Notes: a model not told the origin generated them from the sequence alone. 21,347 nucleotides of DNA from a virus (IMGVR_UViG_3300004369_000181:1-21347); one strand, 5' to 3'; positions 7,042-13,063 are shown, counted from the stretch's first letter. Numbers and translations: made by a program.

Positions 7042-7062
7042 GGGGGGCCTTGTGCCCCCCTT
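7042..7062 (+). terminator. Terminator after the first early operon
   Basis: A perfect 7-bp stem, GGGGGGC (7042-7048) with GCCCCCC (7054-7060), around the 5-base loop CTTGT. Only two T residues follow, so termination may be partial. It is similar in style to the G-rich hairpin at 810-834 and lies between two closely spaced early genes. Confidence 0.6.
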
Positions 7063-7075
7063 AACACACCCCAAC

Positions 7076-7360
7076 ATGAAAGACGAACGTAAAGTGTACC
7101 TCCAACTCCAAACGGAACTCCAAGACGAGTTACAAGCAAACGGGTTTAACCTGGTCGACTGTGGTGACTGTGGTTTCACCTTCCTGTACCGTACCCACAT
7201 CATCAACCTTGAGGCCGCTACCATGACCTACAAGGACAAGCGTCGACGTGAGTACGTGACATGCCCCTGTTGTTTGCAAACACAGGCCACGTATGACTGT
7301 CCTGACCACTTCTATCCCGGGTTTGAGGAGTCGGCCGAGTTTAGGGCATTGGACGATTGA
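7076..7360 (+). CDS. Putative zinc-ribbon early protein (94 aa)
   Basis: Started at the ATG at 7076, since the upstream part of the frame covers the terminator. An N-terminal helix (ERKVYLQLQTELQDELQ) precedes 'LVDCGDCGFTFLY' and, 30 residues on, 'YVTCPCCLQT' with another 'TYDC'. The pair of Cys-x-x-Cys-like motifs (C29/C32 and C63/C65-66) suggests a small zinc ribbon, a fold often used for nucleic acid or protein binding. No family is recognised. It has no promoter of its own and probably depends on read-through of the 7042 hairpin. Confidence 0.6.
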   Translation: MKDERKVYLQLQTELQDELQANGFNLVDCGDCGFTFLYRTHIINLEAATMTYKDKRRREYVTCPCCLQTQATYDCPDHFYPGFEESAEFRALDD

Positions 7361-7381
7361 CGCTTCTTTTTTCCAAGTTTG

Positions 7382-7414
7382 TTTGGATTCTTAATCCAAG
7401 TGACCTTACATTTA
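7382..7414 (+). promoter_or_regulatory. Early promoter/operator copy 2
   Basis: TTTG (7382-7385) overlaps the inverted repeat TTGGATT-CTT-AATCCAA (7383-7399). After 7 bases comes TACATTTA (7407-7414), one base from TAnnTTTG. The ATG at 7419 follows after exactly 4 bases. The spacing between dyad, -7 box and start codon is identical to copies 1 and 3. Confidence 0.8.
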
Positions 7415-7418
7415 TGAC

Positions 7419-7658
7419 ATGGAAAACAACACACCACTGACCCAAGCCCAACAGGACGAACTGAATGCCCTGTGCCGTTACTACGATTTCAACGGCCCCG
7501 GCTACAACCAACCCGAAGGCAAACGTGCCCGGGCCTATATGAGAGCCGCATGGAACGAGACCTTGCGTATTCAAGGTGGCATCAACACCAAGGAGCAACG
7601 CATGGCCCGTCGTGAGGCCCGTGACCGTGACCTGTACAACGCCATGACAAACCTCTGA
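7419..7658 (+). CDS. Early small helical protein (79 aa)
   Basis: Not recognised. The start is fixed by the promoter 4 bases upstream. The protein begins MENNTPLTQAQQDELNALC, followed by a long basic helix (KRARAYMRAAWNETL) and a strongly charged 'KEQRMARREARDRDLYNAM' segment near the C-terminus. The Arg-rich helix could contact nucleic acid, though there is no named motif. It is followed 3 bases later by the next gene, so the two form one short operon under promoter copy 2. Confidence 0.65.
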   Translation: MENNTPLTQAQQDELNALCRYYDFNGPGYNQPEGKRARAYMRAAWNETLRIQGGINTKEQRMARREARDRDLYNAMTNL

Positions 7659-7661
7659 GCC

Positions 7662-7934
7662 ATGGACAAGCACAACACGCCAAGGGTGGTCCGTTACACA
7701 AGGTTCTACGACCAGGGTGTATTCACGTACCGTATGATGGTTGATTACCACACAACAGGTTGGACAAGCAAGAACATGACGGCCGACGAGTTCCGGGGCC
7801 ATGTCAACGAACTGTACGACAAGGAGCGTGTGTGGGTTGACGGTGTACCGTACCACGCATGGCACACGGACAAACGAGAGACGGTCCATGCCCTAATTTT
7901 TACAACAAAAATCACAGGGGGTTTGGATTCATAA
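7662..7934 (+). CDS. Early small protein (90 aa)
   Basis: Not recognised. It has an aromatic, beta-rich composition (VVRYTRFYDQGVFTYRMMVDYHT) followed by an 'MTADEFRGHVNELYDKERVW' helix. The stop codon at 7932-7934 lies within the operator dyad of promoter copy 3, so the gene's last five codons (ending GLDS) double as regulatory DNA. This overlap may have fixed the C-terminus. The gene ends the operon that begins at 7419. Confidence 0.6.
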   Translation: MDKHNTPRVVRYTRFYDQGVFTYRMMVDYHTTGWTSKNMTADEFRGHVNELYDKERVWVDGVPYHAWHTDKRETVHALIFTTKITGGLDS

Positions 7935-7954
7935 TCCAAGTTCCCTTACATTTA
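7922..7954 (+). promoter_or_regulatory. Early promoter/operator copy 3
   Basis: TTTG (7922-7925) overlaps TTGGATT-CAT-AATCCAA (7923-7939). After 7 bases comes TACATTTA (7947-7954), and 4 bases later the ATG at 7959. Geometry is identical to copies 1 and 2. The left half overlaps the end of the coding sequence before it. Confidence 0.8.
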
Positions 7955-7958
7955 CCCC

Positions 7959-8204
7959 ATGGAAAACACAACCCCCCCCCAACACGGCATCAAGATATTA
8001 AAGGGTGCCAATCCCATTGAGCAAGCGGCCCGGTGGATAACTGACCAAACCGGTGACCCCACGTATGCAATTCAACACCGACTGTTGACCAACGGCATGT
8101 ACACCTACAAGGTACACGGTGAGATACTTGTCCGGGCCGAGGTGTACGACGTTACCGGCTTGAGTGTACAGGTGTGGTTCAACAAAGAATACCTGAAGGC
8201 ATGA
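7959..8204 (+). CDS. Early small protein (81 aa)
   Basis: Not recognised. The start is set by promoter copy 3; the first codons again read MENT. The body has an 'NPIEQAARWITDQTGDPTYAIQHRLL' helix pair (split: NPIEQAARWITDQ, TGDPTYAIQHRLL) and a C-terminal beta section 'ILVRAEVYDVTGLSVQVWFNKEYLK' (split: ILVRAEVYDVTG, LSVQVWFNKEYLK). It overlaps the next gene by ATGA at 8201-8204 and so starts the long chain of coupled small genes that runs to about 8940. Confidence 0.65.
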   Translation: MENTTPPQHGIKILKGANPIEQAARWITDQTGDPTYAIQHRLLTNGMYTYKVHGEILVRAEVYDVTGLSVQVWFNKEYLKA

Positions 8205-8512
8205 ACGGTTGGAGCAACTTTGCCACGTGGTACGTGTGGGCACACTACGTGTCCGACAACACAGAGTTCTACGTAGACATGGCCGACCTTGACAGGGATG
8301 CCGAGGAGGGCACCCAAGCGTACGACTTGGGCCGGGCCATCAAGGAAGAAATGGAGGAGGCCATACGTAGGGATGAGGCCCTAACCGAGAACGGTATAGC
8401 GGCCGACCTTGCCGAATGTTTCCTCGACCTGTGTAATTGGTACGAAATGGGCAAGGTGATTGTCCGTGACCTGGTTGAAGAACAAAACAACGACGATGAT
8501 GAAAACGACTGA
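8201..8512 (+). CDS. DUF7249-like phage protein
   Basis: 103 residues from the ATG at 8201, in an ATGA overlap with the gene before. The opening 'MNGWSNFATWYVWAHYVSDN' matches a widespread phage and plasmid family that starts 'NGW.N..TW.V..w..nd', which I recall as DUF7249; the function is unknown. The middle is acidic and helical (KEEMEEAIRRDEALTENG), and the last ten residues are nearly all acidic or Asn (QNNDDDEND). The strongly acidic tail may be a binding surface. It overlaps the next gene's start by about 14 bases. Confidence 0.65.
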   Translation: MNGWSNFATWYVWAHYVSDNTEFYVDMADLDRDAEEGTQAYDLGRAIKEEMEEAIRRDEALTENGIAADLAECFLDLCNWYEMGKVIVRDLVEEQNNDDDEND

Positions 8513-8780
8513 CGGCCACTTACGTGCGTTCCACATTAAGTACATCGGCCCCACCTGGACAAAGGGTGCCCGGGTGTGTGTACACGACCAACGTAACAAC
8601 GTACGACGCTACCTTCCCTACGACTACTCCATCGGTGACGTATTGGACCAGGGGTGGGCATTCCTTAAGGCCAAGGGCATTGACCCGGAGTTCTACTGTG
8701 AACTCCACCAAGGTGGGCACCACATTCTAACAAGAAATTTCACCGCCCAAATTTTGGGCACCAAACATGAAACTCAATGA
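8499..8780 (+). CDS. Small protein of unknown function (93 aa)
   Basis: Started at the second ATG of an ATGATG pair (8496/8499). The protein has a conserved-looking beta core, 'FHIKYIGPTWTKGARVCVHD', followed by 'RRYLPYDYSIGDVLDQGWAFLKAKG'-like content (split: RRYLPYDYSIGD, VLDQGWAFLKAKG) and a C-terminal 'ILTRNFTAQILG'. The 'IKYIGPT..KGARV' opening recurs in small phage proteins of unknown role with an SH3-like or OB-like beta barrel appearance. No enzymatic residues can be named. It overlaps the next gene by 4 bases (ATGA, 8777-8780). Confidence 0.6.
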   Translation: MKTTDGHLRAFHIKYIGPTWTKGARVCVHDQRNNVRRYLPYDYSIGDVLDQGWAFLKAKGIDPEFYCELHQGGHHILTRNFTAQILGTKHETQ

Positions 8781-8941
8781 CGTACTATTCTCACATCCGT
8801 TTGGCCAAGGCCGACCTCCGGGAGGAGTTGGCATGGTTAGCCGACCAACCCAACAAACAAGAGCGTGAACTGGCCGTGGCCAAGTGGTTGGGGGTGCTTG
8901 AACGGCTTCAACAAGAAATGGAGGGTGATGACCTTGTATGA
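8777..8941 (+). CDS. Small helical protein (54 aa)
   Basis: Begins in an ATGA overlap and ends 14 bases inside the next gene. The peptide is a helical hairpin: 'RLAKADLREELAWLADQPN' then 'ELAVAKWLGVLERLQQEME'. The codon choices match the surrounding genes and the reading frame fills the gap exactly, so I consider it real. A different frame starting at 8767 is rejected. Function is unknown. Confidence 0.6.
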   Translation: MTYYSHIRLAKADLREELAWLADQPNKQERELAVAKWLGVLERLQQEMEGDDLV

Positions 8942-9167
8942 CCGTTTCTACATTGGGTCCCACTTTGTGGGTGCCCTTATTAACGGTGACCACACCGGCC
9001 TGACAGACACCGAGGAGGACCAGTTGACCAACTTTTGGGAAGAAGTGTTTGCCTCTACCGGGGCCGTGTACCACACGTGGGACATGCCCGATGACCAAAC
9101 CGAGTTCGCAAGGTGTGACGTATCACGACAGTGGTCGAACTGCGTGGCCCTTGACCTTTACTGCTAA
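8928..9167 (+). CDS. Small conserved-looking phage protein (79 aa)
   Basis: Start at the ATG at 8928; earlier codons of the frame lie within the previous gene. The sequence reads 'FVGALINGDHTGLTDTEEDQL' in part (GALINGDHTGLTD, TEEDQL), an acidic helix, and then 'TEFARCDVSRQWSNCVALDLY'-type ending (TEFARCDVSRQW, SNCVALDLY). The ending 'F.rCdv.....nCv.ld' is shared by many small phage proteins whose function is unknown. The two cysteines near the C-terminus may pair or bind metal. It is followed by a 30-base gap, one of the few in this region. Confidence 0.6.
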   Translation: MTLYDRFYIGSHFVGALINGDHTGLTDTEEDQLTNFWEEVFASTGAVYHTWDMPDDQTEFARCDVSRQWSNCVALDLYC

Positions 9168-9197
9168 CCCGCCCACATGGGCACAAACCTTTAATCC

Positions 9198-9497
9198 ATG
9201 TCATTACAGACAAACCCCCGTGAACGCAAGACAGTCGTTCGCATTGGCCAGAACTTGGCCGTAGCACCTAACAAGGTGGAACAACCACTGCTCCACGTAC
9301 AACAGGAACTCAACAACCTGTTGGACCTTCAGACCCGACGGTTGGACAAATTGGGTGACGACTCACCCAAACGTGCGGCCCTGGAGGAAAGCGTACAAAC
9401 CTTGTTGAACCTTTGTAAGGCAACGGAGGCCACACGTGAGGTTATCAAGGACGCGGTGGGGCATTTGGCCGTAACGTTTAAGAACGAGGCCGTATGA
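9198..9497 (+). CDS. Coiled-coil protein of unknown function (99 aa)
   Basis: Not recognised by name. After a basic N-terminus (NPRERKTVVRIGQNLAVAP) nearly the entire protein is helical with heptad leucines (VQQELNNLLDLQTRRLDKLG and KRAALEESVQTLLNLCKATE), suggesting a dimeric coiled coil. Preceded by a 30-base gap that contains the short repeat CCCACATGGG but no copy of the early promoter. It overlaps the next gene by ATGA (9494-9497). Confidence 0.6.
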   Translation: MSLQTNPRERKTVVRIGQNLAVAPNKVEQPLLHVQQELNNLLDLQTRRLDKLGDDSPKRAALEESVQTLLNLCKATEATREVIKDAVGHLAVTFKNEAV

Positions 9498-9643
9498 ACC
9501 CCCAAATCGCCTCCAACAGGTTGTGGGAAGTCATCAACACCCTTGAGGACCGTTCCGAAACCGGTTACGACGTGATGAGGGTACGTGAGGCCCGGCAAGC
9601 GTTGAGGTACTTGGAAAACTGGATTCTCCCACAAGATGAATGA
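9494..9643 (+). CDS. Small helical protein (49 aa)
   Basis: Linked by ATGA to the gene before and overlapping the gene after by 8 bases. The peptide is a helical hairpin (SNRLWEVINTLEDRSETG and VREARQALRYLENWIL). Its frame, codon use and precise overlaps argue that it is translated. Function unknown. Confidence 0.6.
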   Translation: MNPQIASNRLWEVINTLEDRSETGYDVMRVREARQALRYLENWILPQDE

Positions 9644-9764
9644 AGACAAAGACCCCCGAGACATGGACCCACTTGAGGCCATACGTTGGCACCTGTTCTT
9701 GGCACAGTGTGAACTGAACGCCATTGGTGAAGTGTTGAAGGCCCTTAAAAACGAAAGAACATGA
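9636..9764 (+). CDS. Small helical protein (42 aa)
   Basis: Starts 8 bases before the previous stop and ends in an ATGA overlap with the next gene (9761-9764). Acidic N-terminus (MNEDKDPRDMDPLEAI) followed by one amphipathic helix (LFLAQCELNAIGEVLKALK). Probably a real micro-gene of the early cluster; no function can be given. Confidence 0.5.
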   Translation: MNEDKDPRDMDPLEAIRWHLFLAQCELNAIGEVLKALKNERT

Positions 9765-10129
9765 GTTACCACATGGACGAAATGAGGAACCAGGTTGCCG
9801 GTATTGGCCACTCTGAACGGTTCCCAGTCAACACCATGGTCCAAGGACTTTGGCAACACGAAGAAAGGGACCTTGAGGGGTGTGTACAGTGTAAGATTGA
9901 AGGTGTTGACCGCATCTTTAGTTGGGTTCCGGGATTTGCCAACTTTGTGGCCCGGCAACCTGAACACGGCATGACCATCACCGATGTCAAGTACATTGGT
10001 GACCCCCTGTCCATCTACTCCCGGATGGTACGGTACATGACCGGGGAAAGCACCCCGGAGGAAGACAAATCCATTGACTACAAGATAAACAGTAAGAGGG
10101 CACCCCTCTACAAAATTCAGAACCCATGA
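9761..10129 (+). CDS. Protein of unknown function (122 aa)
   Basis: Not recognised. It contains a compact beta section ('VQCKIEGVDRIFSWVPGFANFV', split: VQCKIEGVDRIF, SWVPGFANFV), a 'HGMTITDVKYIGDPLSIYSR' strand-helix and a polar C-terminus ending 'KRAPLYKIQNP'. Coupled by ATGA to the next gene (10126-10129), which looks DNA-binding, so it may belong to the replication module rather than the early cluster. No signal peptide or membrane segment. Confidence 0.6.
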   Translation: MSYHMDEMRNQVAGIGHSERFPVNTMVQGLWQHEERDLEGCVQCKIEGVDRIFSWVPGFANFVARQPEHGMTITDVKYIGDPLSIYSRMVRYMTGESTPEEDKSIDYKINSKRAPLYKIQNP

Positions 10130-10551
10130 TAGAAACAAGCGTGACCAACCTTCAGTTCAACCACGAATGGACCTCCTCCCGTGGGACGGCCATGTACACC
10201 TTCGACATCGAATTTGCCGACGGTACGGGTGGACAGGTGAACTCAACCAGTAACAACCCACCGTACACCATCGGTGACACGGTGTGGAAGGAACAACAGG
10301 GCACCACCCCCAAAGGTGACCCCAAGTTCCGAGTCCAAAAAACAAACCCCAACCAATCCTTCCCGAAAACAGGTGGGGGGTCCTTTGTGTACACCAAACC
10401 CAAGGGAGACACCGTTGGGGCACAATGGGCAATCAACTGTGCCCGTGAGGTGTTGTTGGCCCAAGGGGAAGAAGTAACACCCGACACGTTGGAGGCCATG
10501 GCCCTGGCATTGGTGTCGGTACGTGATAACATTGTAAACCAAACGTCATGA
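10126..10551 (+). CDS. Putative single-stranded DNA-binding-like protein
   Basis: 141 residues. The N-terminal 60 residues alternate strands in a way that suggests an OB-fold: 'MYTFDIEFADGTGGQVNS', then 'PPYTIGDTVWKEQQG' and 'DPKFRVQKTN'. A Gly/Pro/Lys-rich linker follows, then a helix 'GAQWAINCAREVLLAQGEE' and a second one 'TLEAMALALVSVRDNI'. In Bacteroidota phages, proteins with this layout ('y.w...fdDG..g...... y..Gd.v......' plus a helical C-terminus) lie before replication genes. The assignment as an ssDNA-binding protein is inference; there is no acidic C-terminal tip as in bacterial SSB. Confidence 0.4.
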   Translation: MIETSVTNLQFNHEWTSSRGTAMYTFDIEFADGTGGQVNSTSNNPPYTIGDTVWKEQQGTTPKGDPKFRVQKTNPNQSFPKTGGGSFVYTKPKGDTVGAQWAINCAREVLLAQGEEVTPDTLEAMALALVSVRDNIVNQTS

Positions 10552-10778
10552 GTACATCTGACTTCAAGGACTACGTACGACGGTTGTACGGGTCCCAAAA
10601 AAACATGGCACAGGCCTTGGACGTGTCCCAAAACACGGTCACGAACTGGGTTAAGAAGAACCCTTACCCCATGTTGAACCATGCCGGTGCCATCATCCGG
10701 GATTGTAACACCACACACGTTGAACTCAACAGTGAGGTGATAGCACATGGGTTGTACTTGGAGAAGTTGGCCACGTGA
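10548..10778 (+). CDS. Cro/CI-type HTH transcriptional regulator
   Basis: 76 residues with a single helix-turn-helix of the Cro/CI class: 'SQKNMAQALDVSQNTVTNWVK' region (residues 16-36, split: SQKNMAQALDVS, QNTVTNWVK), where A-AL-VS--TV--W is the usual turn and recognition helix. A C-terminal helix pair probably mediates dimerisation. Proteins of this size usually bind a short dyad as a dimer; the 7-3-7 inverted repeat at the early promoters is an obvious candidate target, but no sequence evidence ties them together. Coupled at both ends (ATGA before, GTGA after) to replication genes. Confidence 0.75.
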   Translation: MSTSDFKDYVRRLYGSQKNMAQALDVSQNTVTNWVKKNPYPMLNHAGAIIRDCNTTHVELNSEVIAHGLYLEKLAT

Positions 10779-11515
10779 AACGTGACTTCTTTTTTAACTG
10801 TGAGTGTGCCGAAAAGTACGGGGTGAGTGGGGCCGTTGTGCTTCACTCCCTCGTCTTTTGGGTGTACCGGAATGCTCTGAACGGTGACAACACGGTAGAC
10901 GGCAAGACATGGACGTACAATTCCCTGACGGCCTTTACCACCCTGTTCCCGTTCTTCAGTCGTGACCAAATACGTCGCATTCTCAAAAATTTGGAGAAGG
11001 ACGGGGCCATTGAAACGGGGTGCCACAACCGTGTGGGATTTGACCGCACCAAGTGGTACACCATCACCAAGACCGTGGCCGACATCTACCAAATGGAACT
11101 TCCACAACATGGATTTGGCAAAATCACCAAACCCAAGGGGCGAAAACGCCAAATGGAAGTGGCGGAACCACCCAACCAATACCAGTTACCTACAACAGGT
11201 GATAAACCAGTTACTGACCAAATAGTGTTACCATGGGGTGATGATGCCTTCAAAGAGGCCTGGGCAGACTGGAAGGCCGAGCGGAAGGCCCACAAACGTC
11301 CGTACAAAACACCCAAGGCCGAACAAACGGCTCTGAACCAACTTTTCAAGCAAACAAATGGAGAACTCCAACACGCCCTTGAGGCCATCAACGACGCAAT
11401 CGCAGGACAGTGGCAGGGCATCCACGTTAAACACAAACCAAAACAACGGGGGTTTGACAACAGGGCCATCGACCTTGACACCGTCCACCGTCGCGCTAAT
11501 TCTTGGGGGAAGTGA
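10775..11515 (+). CDS. Winged-helix replication initiation protein (RepO/DnaD-like)
   Basis: Starts at GTG in a GTGA overlap with the HTH gene. The 246-residue protein has an N-terminal winged helix: 'YGVSGAVVLHSLVFWVYRN' (residues 15-33), 'WTYNSLTAFTTLFPFFSRDQIRRILKNLEKDG' (split: WTYNSLTAFTTLFPFF, SRDQIRRILKNLEKDG) and a wing 'FDRTKWYTIT'. This pattern is shared by phage replication proteins that bind the origin and recruit the helicase. A basic, Pro/Gln-rich linker (130-155) leads to a C-terminal helical domain (W.DWKAERKAHKRPYKTPKA) like that of RepO-type proteins. The origin may lie inside this gene, as is common for such proteins, but I cannot point to iterons. Confidence 0.7.
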   Translation: MKRDFFFNCECAEKYGVSGAVVLHSLVFWVYRNALNGDNTVDGKTWTYNSLTAFTTLFPFFSRDQIRRILKNLEKDGAIETGCHNRVGFDRTKWYTITKTVADIYQMELPQHGFGKITKPKGRKRQMEVAEPPNQYQLPTTGDKPVTDQIVLPWGDDAFKEAWADWKAERKAHKRPYKTPKAEQTALNQLFKQTNGELQHALEAINDAIAGQWQGIHVKHKPKQRGFDNRAIDLDTVHRRANSWGK

Positions 11516-11531
11516 CACCAAGAGGGACATC

Positions 11532-12098
11532 ATGAGGGGCCTAACGGTTGCCCAGGCCTGGCAACATGGTTCCAACCTACGAAGCGCACTTCGTAAACGT
11601 GGTGACGACGACAACACCCCTCAAGCCGTGTGGGCATGGGTTAACCTTGAAATCAGCAAACTGGCCAAGGAACTGAACGCCAACAACACGTGGACCACGG
11701 CCGACGAAATAGCTGATGCCACGGACCTATTGATAGAGGAGTTCCCGGCCCTAAAAATTGAGGAGGTGGCCCTTGTGTGCAAGTGGTTGAAGTCGGGCAA
11801 ATTGATGCCCAAGTTGTACGGCACCTTCAAGACCAGGGAACTCATTGAGGCCTTCAGACAGTACGAAGGGGAACACCGTGCCCCTGTATTGGAACAGGCC
11901 CACCGTGTGGTTGACCCACCACAATGGAGGAAGCGTAGTTCGGCCAACGCGGGAGACAAACCGTTCAGGCCTATATTGGGCAGCAAGGAGGACCTACAAG
12001 CCCTCGGAATATGGCCCAAGGACTCATCACCGCAGCAACCATCATCGTCTTCACCAACATCGGAGTCGAATACTACGTCAACGAACACGTCCGGGTGA
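11532..12098 (+). CDS. Replication-associated protein, possible helicase loader (188 aa)
   Basis: I use the ATG at 11532, 16 bases after the upstream stop; the frame extends back to 11358 but only inside the replication gene. The core is helical: 'WAWVNLEISKLAKELNANN', 'TADEIADATDLLIEEFPALK', 'EEVALVCKWLKSGK' and 'YGTFKTRELIEAFRQYE'. The sequence 'w....i....d.liee.p.lk.eEv.l....k.g......y......l...l..Y' is characteristic of a family adjacent to replication initiators in Bacteroidota phages. The last 25 residues are a Ser/Thr/Pro low-complexity tail that overlaps a possible membrane micro-gene. A helicase-loader role is inferred from position only. Confidence 0.65.
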   Translation: MRGLTVAQAWQHGSNLRSALRKRGDDDNTPQAVWAWVNLEISKLAKELNANNTWTTADEIADATDLLIEEFPALKIEEVALVCKWLKSGKLMPKLYGTFKTRELIEAFRQYEGEHRAPVLEQAHRVVDPPQWRKRSSANAGDKPFRPILGSKEDLQALGIWPKDSSPQQPSSSSPTSESNTTSTNTSG

Positions 12099-12148
12099 AC
12101 GACTTGGTGGTGGTTGTCCTGTTAACATTAGCCCTGACTCTTGGTTAA
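12011..12148 (+). CDS. Possible two-helix membrane micropeptide (45 aa)
   Basis: An ATG at 12011 opens a frame with two clear hydrophobic helices (LITAATIIVFTNIG and DLVVVVLLTLALTLG) separated by a polar turn. The first 88 bases overlap the Ser/Thr-rich tail of the gene before, and the stop overlaps the TTG start of ninG. The hydrophobic pattern continues past 12098, where the other frame has ended, which supports real coding. It would also explain how ninG is reached by translational coupling. Confidence 0.45.
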   Translation: MAQGLITAATIIVFTNIGVEYYVNEHVRVNDLVVVVLLTLALTLG

Positions 12149-12533
12149 ACGTAAACGGAGCAACATTATTCGGCAACTTGACCGGGTGTTCTCACAGTAC
12201 ATCCGGTTGAGTGGTGCCGACCATACTGGGCACGTCCGTTGCTTCACGTGTGGCGTGGTCAAAAATTGGCGGGAGGTCGATGCCGGCCACTTCCAAACAC
12301 GGTCCAAGTACAGTGTGAGGTGGGACGAGATGAATGTACGCCCGCAGTGCAAGAAGTGTAACATGCTGAACGGTGGCCATCAGTACCAATTTGGCCTCAA
12401 CCTTGATTTCCACTTTGGAGAGGGCACGGCCCGGTCGGTGATTAAACGTGGCCACGTTACCCGACGGTTCTCGGACGTTGAACTGGAAAAGATGATACGG
12501 GAGTACAGGGCAAAAGTCCAAGAACTTTTGTAG
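12141..12533 (+). CDS. ninG: NinG/Rap-like recombination protein
   Basis: An in-frame TGA at 12135-12137 leaves TTG at 12141 as the only believable start, giving 130 residues. The family pattern is clear: 'LDRVFSQYIRLSGA' (13-26), 'HVRCFTCGVVKNWREVDAGHF' (split: HVRCFTCGVV, KNWREVDAGHF; C34, C37, H50), 'SVRWDEMNVRPQCKKCN' (C70, C73) and 'HQYQFGLNLD'. NinG (Rap in lambda) is a zinc-binding, structure-specific nuclease of the HNH type that acts on branched recombination intermediates. Length is shorter than lambda NinG (204 aa) but normal for Bacteroidota phages. It stands between replication genes and the sigma-like gene. Confidence 0.85.
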   Translation: MVKRKRSNIIRQLDRVFSQYIRLSGADHTGHVRCFTCGVVKNWREVDAGHFQTRSKYSVRWDEMNVRPQCKKCNMLNGGHQYQFGLNLDFHFGEGTARSVIKRGHVTRRFSDVELEKMIREYRAKVQELL

Positions 12534-12541
12534 TTTGCGGG

Positions 12542-13063
12542 GTGCTTGAACAGTACATCCAAACAAACTACAACACCCTTGCCAACATTGCCCGCACAAT
12601 CACCCACAACAGGACCCCCGATTGGGAGGACCTGTTAAGTGAGGTCGTGTTGGTAATTTTGGAAAGTGACCGTGCCCGTATGGAGGCCCTAATTGGCCGA
12701 AATCAGATGAGGTATTGGGTCACCCGTATCATGTTGAACCAGTACAACAGTAGCACAAGCCCTTATCATTACAAGTACCGGATGCACACGGTCCGCCACC
12801 GTAAAGCAGACCCGGAGATACGTCGTTGGTTGGCCGAGGGGGACCGTGACGAAATACAGGCCCGTGAGGTCATGTTGGAGTACGTTGAGGAGGCCCTTAA
12901 AGACATGGACTACTTCGACCGCATGGTCACGACCATATACTACAAGCACGGCCACTCATTGAACACCTTGGCCGCTGAAACCGGTATATCAAGAACCACA
13001 CTGTACAAAGCAATCAAACGCACACGCCATGCCATTGCAGAAAAACTCAAAGACGCAAAGTAA
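12542..13063 (+). CDS. Sigma-70-like transcription factor
   Basis: Starts at GTG 12542, 8 bases after the ninG stop. The 173-residue protein has a region-2-like N-terminus, 'TLANIARTITHNRTPDWEDLLSEVVLVILES' (split: TLANIARTITHNRTPD, WEDLLSEVVLVILES), with the 'DLlsEv.l.il' core, and a basic middle with 'YWVTRIMLNQYNSSTSPYHYK'-like content (YWVTRIMLNQYN, SSTSPYHYK). The C-terminus carries a region-4 HTH: 'HGHSLNTLAAETGISRTTLYKAIKRTR' (split: SLNTLAAETGIS, RTTLYKAIKRTR; residues 139-162). It probably redirects host RNA polymerase to phage promoters, most likely late ones. This family is typical of Bacteroidota phages. Sigma activity is inferred. Confidence 0.75.
   Translation: MLEQYIQTNYNTLANIARTITHNRTPDWEDLLSEVVLVILESDRARMEALIGRNQMRYWVTRIMLNQYNSSTSPYHYKYRMHTVRHRKADPEIRRWLAEGDRDEIQAREVMLEYVEEALKDMDYFDRMVTTIYYKHGHSLNTLAAETGISRTTLYKAIKRTRHAIAEKLKDAK

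Noticed and set aside
6484-7224. Long open frame on the minus strand (246 codons), opposite the early genes
   Set aside because: It runs antisense to three supported + strand genes, the terminator and a promoter. The Val-rich composition is what the reverse complement of GAC/AAC/CAC-rich codons produces. No domain is recognisable.
8767-8868. Alternative ATG frame at 8767 in place of the 54-aa gene at 8777
   Set aside because: It stops after about 33 codons with a Pro/Gly-rich sequence, whereas the 8777 frame gives a regular helical protein with ATGA coupling.
9168-9197. A fourth copy of the early promoter/operator
   Set aside because: The gap contains AATCC and CCCACATGGG but no TTGGATT half-site and no TAnnTTTG box at the right distance.
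9329-10138. Long open frame on the minus strand (269 codons)
   Set aside because: It lies across four overlapping + strand genes. No motif, no coherent hydrophobic or helical pattern, and no minus-strand promoter. It is a shadow of codon bias.
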